In this document: piece after piece, positions 10,081 through 19,614 of the stretch | How the letters are laid out: each line of letters begins with the position of its first letter | Numbering within the stretch: the stretch's first letter is position 1 | Assembly: GCA_020343555.1 (NCBI GenBank) | Contig: CP070800.1 | Span: forward strand, 2,208,116 to 2,272,115 | Source of the DNA: Dehalococcoidales bacterium | GTDB lineage: Bacteria; Chloroflexota; Dehalococcoidia; Dehalococcoidales; UBA2162 | Length of the DNA stretch: 64,000 nt | Reading direction: 5' to 3' | The notes under the pieces: generated by a model | Database searches by the model: none | The model's input: only the letters and a program-made list of their open reading frames with translations | Told to the model about the DNA's origin: nothing | Position numbers and translations under genes: made by a program

Positions 10081-10119
10081 AAAGGCTATCGACTATGTTA
10101 CCCATAATCGATAGCCTTT
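10081..10119 (-). terminator. Intrinsic terminator after the selenoprotein gene
   Basis: Twelve-base perfect stem (AAAGGCTATCGA, 10081-10092, with its complement 10108-10119) and a 15-base loop, 20 bases past the stop at 10140. On the minus strand the stem runs into a T-rich stretch (TTTGTTTTA). Confidence 0.7.
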
Positions 10120-10139
10120 TACAATTAGTGTAATAAAAA

Positions 10140-11909
10140 CTAGCGCCAGAAATCGATACTGTATGCCGTATTTGAATTCGCACCCCGGCCGTCAGTCCAG
10201 AGTGCCATCTCTTCGCCGCCGCCAGTTACAATGATGCAGTTTTCGAATGGGGCTGAAACAGCAGGTACCATGTAGTCTTCGTCAAGTTCCTTCCATGGTT
10301 TACCGGAGGTTGGTTCGATTCCTTTCCAGGCATTTGTTGTGACGTCCGGTCTCTGGTGAGTACGGTATTCTCTGACAGTCATGAAACTCTGCTTGTATAG
10401 CCATTCGTAGACTTCATCCTTACTCTTGAAACCGTAGAGTTGAAGATCACGAGCCATCTCGGGCAGCATCAGGAATGTTTTACCACCTTCCCAGTTCCTC
10501 CAGAGTCCGCCGGCAAAGTATTCCAGCCAGTTGTGGGGGCCGGGAATTCCCTTAACTCCCAGCCGCCTGCCTATACCACCATGTCCGCTTTTCTGAAATT
10601 CTCTGTAACCGCCGGGCATGAACTCCGTTCTCTGGATGCTGTCTGACATTCTTATAGCAACTATGCAACTATCGTCTTTACCGAAATCGTATTCTTCTCT
10701 TAATGTTGCCCAACCCGGTGGTAGAGCTTCATCGTTCTCCGGGAAGCAGTTGTTTAAACCATTACCCCAGACTCCGCAATTGGTAACATTGGGAATATTA
10801 CCGCCAAGATTTCGCCACATTAATTCAGCGGCGCGACCGATGCTTCTGTTCGAAGGATTACCCGGACCGAGTACATTAGTATCGAAGTTCATTTTTATCT
10901 CTTTGGCATACGGACCGCTGACCACATAAGCCATGCCCCCACGACCGTCGCCACAGCCGCCGCCAGCTTCAGCAATAGCCAGTAAGATCGGCATGTGCTC
11001 CGGTTTGCATCCTGCCATAACTCCGATCGTCGCAACCTTTTCTACCGTAGCTTTCCTGCGCATGGGCATAAAATGGACGGGGTCGCCTTTCTGTCCCGAA
11101 CTTCCCATCTGGGCCAGGCGGTCTCCGAGTATCCGGTCGGCCTGGTAAGTGATTATCTCGTCCGGTTTGTGACTGGTACCTTTCAGCATCTGTTCTACCA
11201 GTTCTTCAATGGGCGGTACGATCGGTAGTCCGTCGGTATATTTGCATATGGGCGTATTGTTATAAAGCTGCGGAATTTCTTCCGTCTGTCCGAAAAATTC
11301 CTGAGCTTCCTGAATGGTGCCTTCAAAGATATACCTCGGATCTGAGAAATCAAATTTCGGTGGATTCTTCTCTTCTTCGGTCAGTGGTCGAACCAGCTGA
11401 TCCATAAGTTTGTCAATCCAGGTCTCGACATCTTCGGGACCGGGAACATGACGTGAACCCCAGACTCGCCTGATACTCGGAATACCGTTCAGGCGACATG
11501 CCTGCTGCCAGCATTCATCCTGATCCTCGAAAATAATAAATACGCTGGGAATCCCTGCTTTTTCAATTGATGACAGATGGGGCAACTGCTCCCAAATGGC
11601 ACCATGTCACCATACGACACCGCGGACCAATGCGTCCGTGGTTTTCATTTCCTCTTCGGTTAAAGCTACACTGCCTGCTTTCGTCATGTGCGCGGCAGCG
11701 TAACTGATATTCCAGTTCACCTGGGGATACCTTTCCGGTAGCATTTTCACCAGCGGAATGAGGATACCCTGCTCTCCTCCGGCTCCAACGCTCATTGTAA
11801 TATTCTTACCTTCCAGCGTGTCGAGCCGGGGTGCAAGCGGGTGCTGCTCCACGGGATCCTGTATCCCTACGGGATTTAGGAATTTGTAAACCTGATCTTT
11901 TTCTGCCAA
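10140..11909 (-). CDS. UGSC-type (seleno)protein with in-frame TGA read as selenocysteine
   Basis: A single frame runs from TTG 11909 (AAGGAGGAG just upstream) to 10140, interrupted only by TGA at 11607-11609, codon 101. The N-terminal part (PLAPRLDTLEGKNI, then TDALVRGVVW before the TGA, then EKAGIPSVFI after it) follows the pattern of the UGSC (seleno)protein family, and the TGA falls exactly where that family has Sec in its UGSC motif; here the motif reads U-H-G-A. The C-terminal part (from about residue 230: TVEKVATIGVMAGCKPEHMP, GPGNPSNRSIGRA) is a second domain I recall from UGSC-associated proteins; its activity is unknown to me. A 39-base hairpin begins at the TGA. Automatic annotation would split it into a 140-residue and a 481-residue ORF. 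A nonsense pseudogene is the alternative, but no other damage is seen. It is probably a redox protein. Confidence 0.8.
11571..11609 (-). promoter_or_regulatory. Candidate bacterial SECIS hairpin at the TGA codon
   Basis: On the minus strand the 39 bases from the TGA close as a hairpin: TGACA pairs with TGTCA at the far end; a single bulged T follows, then four more pairs (one G-T); then an asymmetric internal loop, a GGG/CCC stem and an 8-base loop AGCAGTTG containing G and T. Bacterial SECIS elements sit immediately 3' of the UGA, with a bulged U and a small apical loop, as here. Confidence 0.55.
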
Positions 11910-12052
11910 ATTCTCCTCCTTATTATTTGGATAACCTAATAAATTATAAGACGAAATCCGATATTTATAAAATAAAAAATGTTTATGAAATGAGTTAACA
12001 ATATTTGCATGTAAAAGTAAGTCTTCCAATGAAAACCCGGGTTTTATTAACG

Positions 12053-12096
12053 AGTCGGGATTACCCGGATGTTCATAATCCGGAATAATCCCGACT
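12053..12096 (-). terminator. Long hairpin after the AOR-family gene
   Basis: Stem of 11 pairs (12053-12063 with 12086-12096) continued by six more (12065-12070 with 12078-12083), 7-base loop, 21 bases past the stop at 12117. Next to it is a perfect 14-base palindrome AAAACCCGGGTTTT at 12032-12045. The T-run is weak, so termination may be partial, leaving read-through into the selenoprotein gene. Confidence 0.5.
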
Positions 12097-12116
12097 TCAT
12101 CATTACTATCGATGTC

Positions 12117-13937
12117 CTAGAAAGGTCTGCCGCCCGGCCAGAGTTCGTTGGCTTCGTTTTCCATGCCCAGCTCGAGCAGTTTTTCTTTCTTCGGTTTTGC
12201 CGTGTTCATGTCCCAGTTAAGTGCCCCGAAAGCCCAGTACGCCTGCTGCATAGCATCGACGCTCACGTTAGCAAGGGGGCCTTCCTTTTGCGGCGGATCA
12301 CCGGTAATCCTCGGGTGAACTTCAATTTCAAGCGGATTGATGCCTTCACGCAGGTTGAACAGGTGACGCATCACCAGGATTCTCTCGCCGCACTTCAGCA
12401 GTTCATCCATCGACCGTTCCAGTCCTGTAGCACCTGCCATATAATCTGGAATCAATCTAGTGGTTGGACCCATAAAACCAAAAAGACAGCAGCCAACCGC
12501 ATTCACTATGTGCGTAGAAAAGCTGGATGGGCCGAAAGCCTGCGTGTGCCTTCCGGGTGTCGGTTCGACGTGGAATCTTGCGGTAGCTGTCTCGCCGCCC
12601 ATTCCGAACAGCTTCGGATCATGCATACCGAGTTCCTGACCACCGATGTGTATGGCATACTGGTCAGAGTCCTTTCCTATCTTTTCTGCGGCAACCTTAA
12701 CGCCGTCAGCCAGGATATCTCCGAGGCCTTCTCTCTTTGCCAGTTTCCAGGTCATGTCGACTATTGCCTTGTGGTTACCCCAGGTCAGTTCGATACCATC
12801 GGTATCTGCCTTGGTAAGAATACCATTCTCGTAGCACTCCATCGCGAATGCAACCACACAGCCACCGGAAATGGTATCGATACCGTACAGGTTACAGATA
12901 TGACTTGCCATTGCGATTGATTCTCTGTTGTTGTTCAGACATAACGGACCGAAAGTCGCCTGTGTTTCATATTCAGGGCGACGGTTACCGGCCGGATAGT
13001 TATATTCACCCGTTCCCGCTTTCAACGATGCCTGGCAGGCAATAGGACACTGCCAGCAGCCGAATCTCTTGTCCAGGTGTTCTATTGTTGCATCACCGGT
13101 TAAAGTAGAGATATCGGGTAGATCGACCACACCGATACCACCCCAGTTTTTTATCGGGGTATCGCCGCTGTGCGTTGAACCGGCTGTTATCGATGATGTT
13201 CCATATGTATGGAAATTGTCGAGCATGGAACCTCCCCCGGGGCCTGGTGTTCGTAAAGCATCGACTTGTTGCTTTCTTGCAGTCATCATCCGCTCTCTAT
13301 CGGCAAGTTCAAGACTACTTTGATCGCCTATCGCTACTACAGCCTTCAGCCGTTTTGATCCCATAACTGCTCCGAGTCCGGATCGTCCGGCTGCGGCGCC
13401 TTTCTCGGTGACTATACAGGAAATAAGAGAGACCTGCTCACCGAAGGGACCGATGCAAATTACTTCCGTACCTTTCCCATGCTTGTCTCTCAGTACTTCT
13501 TCGGTCTCATAGCAGTCTTTACCCCAGACCTCTCCAGCATCGACCAGTTCGGCCTTGCCGTCGTTGACCAGAAGATATACTGGTTTTTCGGATATTCCCG
13601 TGAAAAATACTGCGTCGTATCCGGCAAATTTTAGTGTCGGTCCGAATATTCCTCCAGAATTTGCGTCACCCCAGCCGCCTGTCAGTGGTGACTTGGCTAC
13701 AGCGACATATCGTGCACCGGTAGGAGTCGGGGTACCGGTAAGAGGTCCTGTTACGATTCCCAGCATGTTATCCGGACCCAGAGGATCTACGCCCGGTTTC
13801 ATCCTGTCGTATAATACCCTTGCTCCAAGGCCGTATCCGCCGAGATAGTCACGGTAAAGGCTGTCATCGGGGACTTCCTCCTCAATCATTCCTGTACTCA
13901 AGTTAACGAATAGAAGCTTCCCTGCATATCCTTTCAA
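12117..13937 (-). CDS. Aldehyde ferredoxin oxidoreductase family protein (AOR copy 1)
   Basis: 606 residues, full-length AOR family: tungstopterin-dependent oxidation of aldehydes to acids with ferredoxin as acceptor. The N-terminal domain has YLGGYGLGARVLYD and GPLTGTPTPTGARY, then SGLGAVMGSKRLKA. The [4Fe-4S] ligands Cys294, Cys297 and Cys301 form CxxCxxxC, with a distal Cys in the NAVGCC segment. TTG start with GAGGAGG 9 bases upstream. It precedes the selenoprotein gene by 207 bases on the same strand and is divergent from an SDR gene, which suggests a shared alcohol/aldehyde substrate. The substrate itself cannot be read from the sequence. Confidence 0.92.
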   Translation of the reverse strand: MKGYAGKLLFVNLSTGMIEEEVPDDSLYRDYLGGYGLGARVLYDRMKPGVDPLGPDNMLGIVTGPLTGTPTPTGARYVAVAKSPLTGGWGDANSGGIFGPTLKFAGYDAVFFTGISEKPVYLLVNDGKAELVDAGEVWGKDCYETEEVLRDKHGKGTEVICIGPFGEQVSLISCIVTEKGAAAGRSGLGAVMGSKRLKAVVAIGDQSSLELADRERMMTARKQQVDALRTPGPGGGSMLDNFHTYGTSSITAGSTHSGDTPIKNWGGIGVVDLPDISTLTGDATIEHLDKRFGCWQCPIACQASLKAGTGEYNYPAGNRRPEYETQATFGPLCLNNNRESIAMASHICNLYGIDTISGGCVVAFAMECYENGILTKADTDGIELTWGNHKAIVDMTWKLAKREGLGDILADGVKVAAEKIGKDSDQYAIHIGGQELGMHDPKLFGMGGETATARFHVEPTPGRHTQAFGPSSFSTHIVNAVGCCLFGFMGPTTRLIPDYMAGATGLERSMDELLKCGERILVMRHLFNLREGINPLEIEVHPRITGDPPQKEGPLANVSVDAMQQAYWAFGALNWDMNTAKPKKEKLLELGMENEANELWPGGRPF

Positions 13938-14111
13938 CCTTTCAAACCTCCTCTCTATTTATGTTGTTGCAGTTTCATCTACACGAACTGGTAGATATCT
14001 TGGTGCAATGTAATTTTCAATCCTGCCTGTTTAATACTCTATTTTTACACAGATACTCGCATGTCTCAAGTTTTTATCGAAAGATAGTACCCGGTCAGTG
14101 AGAGAAATAAT

Positions 14112-14140
14112 TTGGCATACGAGTTTGTTTCGCATAAAAT
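14112..14140 (+). promoter_or_regulatory. Probable promoter of the SDR gene
   Basis: TTGGCA (14112-14117), 17-base spacer, TAAAAT (14135-14140), about 57 bases before the ATG at 14197. It lies in the AT-rich region between this gene and the divergent AOR. Confidence 0.5.
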
Positions 14141-14196
14141 AATTACAATTTTAAATAAACGACATATAATTGATTTGGTTGAAAAGGAGAAGAATC

Positions 14197-15033
14197 ATGG
14201 ACAGAGTAAAGGGAAAAGCAGCCATAGTGACCGGTGGTGCCAATGGTATCGGAGAAGCAACTGCTAAACTCCTGGCAAAAGAAGGAGCCTGTGTGGCTAT
14301 TGTAGATATCGACGATGAAAACGGAGAAAGGGTTGCTGAAGAAATAGTAGCCGCTGGCGGTGACGCGGTTTACAGGCACGCGGATATTACCAGCGAGGAA
14401 GAAGTCTCAAAGGCTTTTACGGATTTTTACAATAAGTTCGGCAAGCTGCATATTCTGGTCAATAATGCCGGCGTTGCCGGTATGCGGGAACCTGCCCACA
14501 AAGCCAGCGTCCGGGATTTCGATAGAATAATGGATATAAACCTGAAAGGAACGTTCATTTGTACCAAGTATGCCGTGCCTTATATTCTGAAAACCGGACC
14601 CGGCAGTGTTGTTAATGTGTGTTCTATTTACGGCATCGTCGCCTCGGATGTGCCCATATATGACACCTCCAAGGGCGGTATGCGTGCCATGACGAAATCG
14701 GACGCCATTCTTTATTCCAGGGATAACATCCGTTTCAACTCCGTCCATCCCGGCAATGTCAAGACCCCCCTCTTCGAAAAACTGGTTAACGAGATAGATC
14801 CTCTAGGAGTAGAACATGCCGACTATATGCTTTCCGTTACCAATCCTCTCAACCGCATGGGTACTCCGGAAGACATCGCCTATGGCATTTTGTACCTTGC
14901 ATCTGACGAGTCCAGCTATGTTAACGGTACCGAACTGGTTATCGATGGTGGTTTCATCAATATGCCATTTCCTGTCTATGAAACTAATACCACTGACTGG
15001 ACTACTATTAATTACTACGACAAACCTGAATAA
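14197..15033 (+). CDS. SDR-family NAD(P)-dependent oxidoreductase
   Basis: Classical short-chain dehydrogenase of 278 residues: cofactor motif TGGANGIG near residue 16, Asp at the end of the second strand (VDIDD, favouring NAD+), NNAG, and the YxxxK catalytic pair in PIYDTSKGG. The ATG at 14197 follows AAAAGGAG at ideal spacing; an in-frame TTG at 14170 lies upstream of that ribosome site and is unlikely. Its position divergent from an AOR fits an alcohol-to-aldehyde-to-acid route, but this is only suggested by context. Confidence 0.9.
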   Translation: MDRVKGKAAIVTGGANGIGEATAKLLAKEGACVAIVDIDDENGERVAEEIVAAGGDAVYRHADITSEEEVSKAFTDFYNKFGKLHILVNNAGVAGMREPAHKASVRDFDRIMDINLKGTFICTKYAVPYILKTGPGSVVNVCSIYGIVASDVPIYDTSKGGMRAMTKSDAILYSRDNIRFNSVHPGNVKTPLFEKLVNEIDPLGVEHADYMLSVTNPLNRMGTPEDIAYGILYLASDESSYVNGTELVIDGGFINMPFPVYETNTTDWTTINYYDKPE

Positions 15034-15547
15034 GAGATAAGGTTTTGACAGGAGCGTTTTATCAATAGGGAATGTTTCTTAATGTTTTTCCAAGTACGTA
15101 TAATAACTCCTGGTATCCGGATCAATCTTCATTTCAGACTTTGGGACATTGTGAGTTTAGATAATACCGATCTACAAATTAAATTGAACAGGATGTTTAT
15201 TCTAAAGGAGTCTGATATTTAGAGCAGTATTAAAAACTGTAGATAATTAATAGCTGGGTAATAGAATGGTTATTCTTTCAGCTTAATGAATGAGACAAAT
15301 ATCGTTATCTTGGATTTCATACCGTACCTGTTTGTAAGTCGTTTGTAATGTTTTTTTAATACCTAGTCTTCTTTATTAATTTATTTTTAACATCTCACGT
15401 GTATAGTACATATGTATCAACGCTAACTTTAGTATCAGTTATTTGTATCAATAGTTATCAACTAAGATTCTTTTGTATGTTAAAAAACTGACCGGTATCA
15501 GTTAGCATAAATACAGACGAATGTTTCTATTGTAAGGTGGTTTGAAT
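15034..15547. other. AT-rich intergenic region of about 510 bases
   Basis: No ORF with a ribosome site, no tRNA and no strong hairpin is visible. TATCAGTTA occurs twice (about 15432 and 15497). It probably holds the end of the SDR transcript and the promoter of the coiled-coil gene. Confidence 0.4.
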
Positions 15548-16798
15548 ATGAGTACAGACAAGCAATCTGACTACAGGATGATGTCTCGTGACAACGAGAT
15601 AATAAAATCGGCATTGCATAATGTAGAAGAAAATAGAGAAATGATGGATGACTTAGAGTCAACTGCTGATACCACCCGTACGCGTAATGAAGAAATGCAA
15701 GAACTGACGGGATTACCCATGTCAGATATTAAAGAAGCTTTAGAGAGAGCGGAAAAAGTTAACAGTCTCTCACAACAGACAATTAAGAGCACGAGAAAAT
15801 CTATTCTTGAAGCGATCGAAAAAGCCATTGCGGATGCGAAGCAAACAACGGAAGAAATAAAAAAAGCTTTTAGTGAGATACTAATCCGTGTCGAGAGTGT
15901 TCAAAAGGAATCTATTGAGTCTAGACAGACAGCAGATTCGATCGTATCAGAGTTCTCCCAGCTTTTAAGTAAGGCAGAATCTATCAATGAAGCCAGTAAA
16001 GAAACTACTAAAATAGCCGAGGGATCACTGAAAGCTATGACGCAAGCGCTTGAAAAAAGCGAGCTTGAAAATGAGTCAGCGAAAACATCCGTTGAAGATA
16101 TGAAAGATAAAGTTCAAAAAGCTGTAGATTCAGCTTCGTCAGCATCCAGAGAAGCTGAACAAGTAGCAAACCAAAAAACAGAAACGTTACTTGAATCCGT
16201 AGAGCAAATGAGAAAAGAAATCACAGATCTGTCAGAAAATTCTTCGCAGGAAGTTGAGGCTGTGTTTGAAAAGATAAGTACCGAAGTAGAGGGATTACTA
16301 GGATCTTTAACCACGATTTCTCAAGAAGCTATGAAGAAAACAGAAAAGGTACAGTCTGAAGTTAAAGATGCGGTCGTTGCTTCGGAAACGACTATAAAGC
16401 AGGTAGCTGAAGCAGCCGTAAAAGGGGCAGAGCAAGCGATCAAGGAATCAATCGAAATTTCCAAGGATACAATCGATAGAACTGAGAAAATGAATAAGAA
16501 GGTCCTGGAAATTAAAGCCAGAGCCGAGATGTCAATACAAGCCTATCAGGATACACTGGCTTTCACGGATAAATTACAAGAGGATATAAAGGCCGCTAGG
16601 CAAAAAGCTAAAAGTATATCAAGTCAACTTGAGGATACTGTGAAACAATTCGACGGATATGATCTTACAGAGGACACGGGGCTGGTAGAAGAGACGAACG
16701 AAAAAACATCCAAACCAAAAGCTCAGAACGACGTTGATGAGAGTAAAGAAAAAACGTCTACAGATACTAAAACCAATCAACCCGTGAAGCCATCCTAG
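15548..16798 (+). CDS. Long coiled-coil protein of unknown function
   Basis: 416 residues, almost entirely Glu, Lys, Ser, Ala, Thr and Gln in heptad pattern from about 60 to 380, with no Cys, no membrane segment and no signal peptide. The tail (from about 385) is charged and likely disordered. It resembles the long helical stalks of chemoreceptors and apolipoprotein-like proteins in composition only; I do not recognise a family. ATG at 15548 follows AAGGTGG; a TTG at 15542 adds two residues. It converges on the degenerate response regulator gene with a shared terminator between. Confidence 0.7.
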   Translation: MSTDKQSDYRMMSRDNEIIKSALHNVEENREMMDDLESTADTTRTRNEEMQELTGLPMSDIKEALERAEKVNSLSQQTIKSTRKSILEAIEKAIADAKQTTEEIKKAFSEILIRVESVQKESIESRQTADSIVSEFSQLLSKAESINEASKETTKIAEGSLKAMTQALEKSELENESAKTSVEDMKDKVQKAVDSASSASREAEQVANQKTETLLESVEQMRKEITDLSENSSQEVEAVFEKISTEVEGLLGSLTTISQEAMKKTEKVQSEVKDAVVASETTIKQVAEAAVKGAEQAIKESIEISKDTIDRTEKMNKKVLEIKARAEMSIQAYQDTLAFTDKLQEDIKAARQKAKSISSQLEDTVKQFDGYDLTEDTGLVEETNEKTSKPKAQNDVDESKEKTSTDTKTNQPVKPS

Positions 16799-16829
16799 GT
16801 AAATAATTAATTTGTTATCTCAAAAACTC

Positions 16830-16890
16830 CGGGACTTCATCTGACATTTCGAGTAGATCAATAAGACAGATAATGTTAGATGAAGTCCCG
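16830..16890. terminator. Bidirectional intrinsic terminator
   Basis: Perfect 13-base stem (16830-16842 with 16878-16890) extended by six more pairs, one of them G-T, with a 23-base loop. T-rich stretches follow on both strands (ATTTATTTTA on plus, GAGTTTTTGA on minus). It sits between the stops of two convergent genes at 16798 and 16893. Confidence 0.8.
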
Positions 16891-16892
16891 AT

Positions 16893-18746
16893 TTATTTTA
16901 CCTGGTCGGTTATTGGGCTTAATTTGAGATTGATAATGCCATTTCCCTCAGAGGTATTTTCTAGTATAGGGATATCGTTAAAGATTTGAAGAAGATTAGC
17001 AGGATCCTGTCCTGAAATTACGAGAACATGCTCGTGCGCAGTCCCTTTGCGAAGGATTATATTCAGGCCATCTATTTTTGTTATGATCGATTCGAGGTTC
17101 TCCAGTTGTCTACCATCAACCGGTGCTTGTATGAACACGGGGACTCCCAAATCTTTTACCGATGATGCTATTTCTCCTTGGCTGAGTTGATGTCCCGCCT
17201 GTGTTACACCTTTCCCTTTCCCATTTACACTATTTGCAGTTTTCTTTCTATCCTTTTCTAATACAGGATTCTCTTTTCGATGATCATTTTGCAAAGACTG
17301 GTTGTTTTTTGTACCAGCCTTATTATCTTTTTTTATTGAAAAACTGAACCATTTTGATTTTTGTTTCATCGGTTCATCATTTACTATTACCGGTAAATCC
17401 CTGGCAGTATCAAACACGTCTTGTGGCAAATTTCGGTGTTCTTCGGCTCGGGGTACTACATACTCATTTGTTTCAATATCTGGATTTTGAATCTTATCTA
17501 CCTTTTCGAGGTGCATATCTTCTGAAATATGTACAGAATTTAAACCATAATCGTGATCGATCATCTTAAAATCATCGGCTATCTGATCTCCGGCTTCCAT
17601 CATAACGACCGGTGGTGACTCGTCGTTATTTCCAACCGTATTGGTATCTTTTTTATTGCTACTGGGAGGTTTTTCAAATAATTCCTCTGTATAAGGAATT
17701 GACATGCCGGAATCATACGCTATATCCATTTCTTCATCTAACTCATTGGAACGTTCGGTGACAGTACCCGACAAAAGTTCGTCGTTATCTTCATTTGTCG
17801 TACTATCCTGTTTAACATCACCAGGATGTTTTTCATGTTCGATTTCAGGTAAGTTCACAGGATGTCCATTAGCTGCAGTTAGTTTATTGAGAGTATCCTG
17901 TAATTCTTTTTTTAATACTTCGAAACCATCCCATATAGACGAAGTATTTTCGTTACTGAGATCGTTTACGTTAACAGTATTTTCCTCAGGAGTGCGAAGA
18001 TCGGTCGTTTGTGTATCTGTGTCAATTTCTACGGATTTTGCATCATATGATTGATCATGTGTAATGGATATTTCTGATGATTGAGTTGAAAACTCACAGA
18101 AGCTGTTAAAAACTAATTTGCCATATACATCAGTAAGATGTTGCATGATGTCATTTTCACTATTTACGCCGCCAGAGATTAATTGGTCGACAGTATAGCC
18201 ATTCGCAACCTGATGCAATATTTCTCTTTCTTCATATGAAAGTGATTTATTTGTAGTAGCTCCATCGAAAGTATTACCATTGAGGTCGGATTCCATGTCC
18301 TTGATAATCAGCCGGGCGATTTCTGGCTTTGCCAGCGTGTCAATTATGGGATGTTCACCGTTCGAAACTTTCCTTATGCAGGTAACAAGTTCATCTGAAT
18401 GCACTCCGGTCGTTAAGAATGCACTTATACCGGTACCTAATGCAGTATATACCAGTTCATCATCAATATCTTCAAACAAAATAATTATAGAAACTTCGGG
18501 ATATAATACTTTGATGGTTTTAAGGTAATCAAAAATCAAAGGATCGTTCTCGCCTATCGAGATAATTACTATTTCCGGCGGTAGAGAATTTATAGAATCG
18601 GCAAGATTTTCAGAGTTATCGAGGTCACCGACAAGGTGTATATCATCACACTGGGAAAAAATAGCTTTAACACCATTACACAGAAACTCTTGTTGTATCA
18701 CCAGAAGGATCTTAATAATCTCGGTATTTGTTTCACTCACATTCAT
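16893..18746 (-). CDS. Degenerate NarL-type response regulator with long acidic linker
   Basis: Residues 10-125 have the length and pattern of a receiver domain (KILLVIQQEF, PPEIVIISIGENDP, GISAFLTTG), but the acidic pair is replaced by IQQ, the phospho-acceptor Asp position reads Ser/Ile, and the conserved Lys is Thr. This is a pseudo-receiver. Residues 170-225 look like an eroded LuxR helix-turn-helix (SLSYEEREILHQVANGYTV). A low-complexity acidic linker runs from about 225 to 525, and a compact alpha/beta domain of about 90 residues closes the protein (VKDLGVPVFIQAPVDG to the end). It may be a scaffold or ligand-controlled regulator. Upstream ribosome site weak. Confidence 0.65.
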   Translation of the reverse strand: MNVSETNTEIIKILLVIQQEFLCNGVKAIFSQCDDIHLVGDLDNSENLADSINSLPPEIVIISIGENDPLIFDYLKTIKVLYPEVSIIILFEDIDDELVYTALGTGISAFLTTGVHSDELVTCIRKVSNGEHPIIDTLAKPEIARLIIKDMESDLNGNTFDGATTNKSLSYEEREILHQVANGYTVDQLISGGVNSENDIMQHLTDVYGKLVFNSFCEFSTQSSEISITHDQSYDAKSVEIDTDTQTTDLRTPEENTVNVNDLSNENTSSIWDGFEVLKKELQDTLNKLTAANGHPVNLPEIEHEKHPGDVKQDSTTNEDNDELLSGTVTERSNELDEEMDIAYDSGMSIPYTEELFEKPPSSNKKDTNTVGNNDESPPVVMMEAGDQIADDFKMIDHDYGLNSVHISEDMHLEKVDKIQNPDIETNEYVVPRAEEHRNLPQDVFDTARDLPVIVNDEPMKQKSKWFSFSIKKDNKAGTKNNQSLQNDHRKENPVLEKDRKKTANSVNGKGKGVTQAGHQLSQGEIASSVKDLGVPVFIQAPVDGRQLENLESIITKIDGLNIILRKGTAHEHVLVISGQDPANLLQIFNDIPILENTSEGNGIINLKLSPITDQVK

Positions 18747-19041
18747 TAACTCTAATTATATTATATTATTCTCTCCTATTCGGTGTATGGAAATGTATAA
18801 AGAAATCATAATGTTTACATTAAAATTTCGTTAAGTTTCTTTTTGGGTTTGTTTTGAGTTATACGGGAGTAGAATACAACAAAAACTAGAGTGGCTATAG
18901 ACATAAACACTATTTATAGAATTCATGGCAACTATACTCATTTTTCGTAACTATTTCACTTATTGACAACTGTAAAGTTGAACTCTATAATGAGCGAAAT
19001 GTTCGTATACAAGTAATTTAGTATTATCGTGGTACGAGATA

Positions 19042-19470
19042 ATGGTGGTAAAAAGTGATAAAAGATCAGTACGTATCATGAGGTGGATTGCACGATGTGT
19101 AGGGTTATTTCTGGTTATAGGTTTATTATTTGGTTCAGAAGATACATTTTCAATGGCTACTTTGACAGAGGTGGAATACTTCAAAGCAGTTACTTTTAAA
19201 TTAGTGTATTTTTGTATGACTATGGCTTCGATAACAGGGCTGGTTGGATATGTACTTACTTGGCGGAAAGAACTTCCGGGTGGAATATTACTAGTCCTTA
19301 CCGGCATAGCTATGAGTTTGATATCTTACCAGGATGAATGGTTTTATACACAAGCATACAAACAGGATGATTCTTTAATATTCGTTATCCTGTTTGGACT
19401 GGTATACCTGGTACCGGGTGTTCTTTTCATCATTTCATGGTGGATGACGAAGAAAGAAGTCGCGGTTTAG
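19042..19470 (+). CDS. Small four-helix membrane protein, unknown function
   Basis: 142 residues with four hydrophobic segments (about 16-30, 52-71, 79-95, 111-134) and a Lys/Arg-rich N-terminus. No motif that I recognise. The ATG at 19042 is used; an ATG at 19078 would drop twelve residues and is also possible, as neither has a strong ribosome site. The 295 bases before it (18747-19041) are AT-rich and show nothing else. Confidence 0.6.
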   Translation: MVVKSDKRSVRIMRWIARCVGLFLVIGLLFGSEDTFSMATLTEVEYFKAVTFKLVYFCMTMASITGLVGYVLTWRKELPGGILLVLTGIAMSLISYQDEWFYTQAYKQDDSLIFVILFGLVYLVPGVLFIISWWMTKKEVAV

Positions 19471-19494
19471 CAGAAATGGACTAAGATGAAAAAA

Positions 19495-19568
19495 TCGGGG
19501 TGAGAGGACTTGAACCTCCGACCTCAGCGTCCCAAACGCTGCGCGCTAGCCGACTGCGCCACACCCCG
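19495..19568 (-). tRNA. tRNA-Pro (TGG anticodon)
   Basis: Minus-strand cloverleaf: acceptor CGGGGTG/CACCCCG, D-arm with AGTCGGCTAGCGC, anticodon stem CAGCG/CGCTG around the loop TTTGGGA (anticodon TGG), T-arm GGTTCAAGTCC. 74 bases, discriminator A, CCA not encoded. Confidence 0.95.
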
Positions 19569-19614
19569 TTGAACAGTACTTATTTTACCATAATTGCACA
19601 CCTGTTCCCATAAT

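Noticed and set aside
11607..12029. Selenoprotein N-terminus as a separate 140-codon gene or a pseudogene
   Set aside because: The frame continues past the TGA with domain-matching sequence and no other lesion, and the first 40 codons lie upstream of the true ribosome site.
12069..12920. 283-codon plus-strand ORF
   Set aside because: Antisense to AOR copy 1, with no family pattern and no ribosome site.
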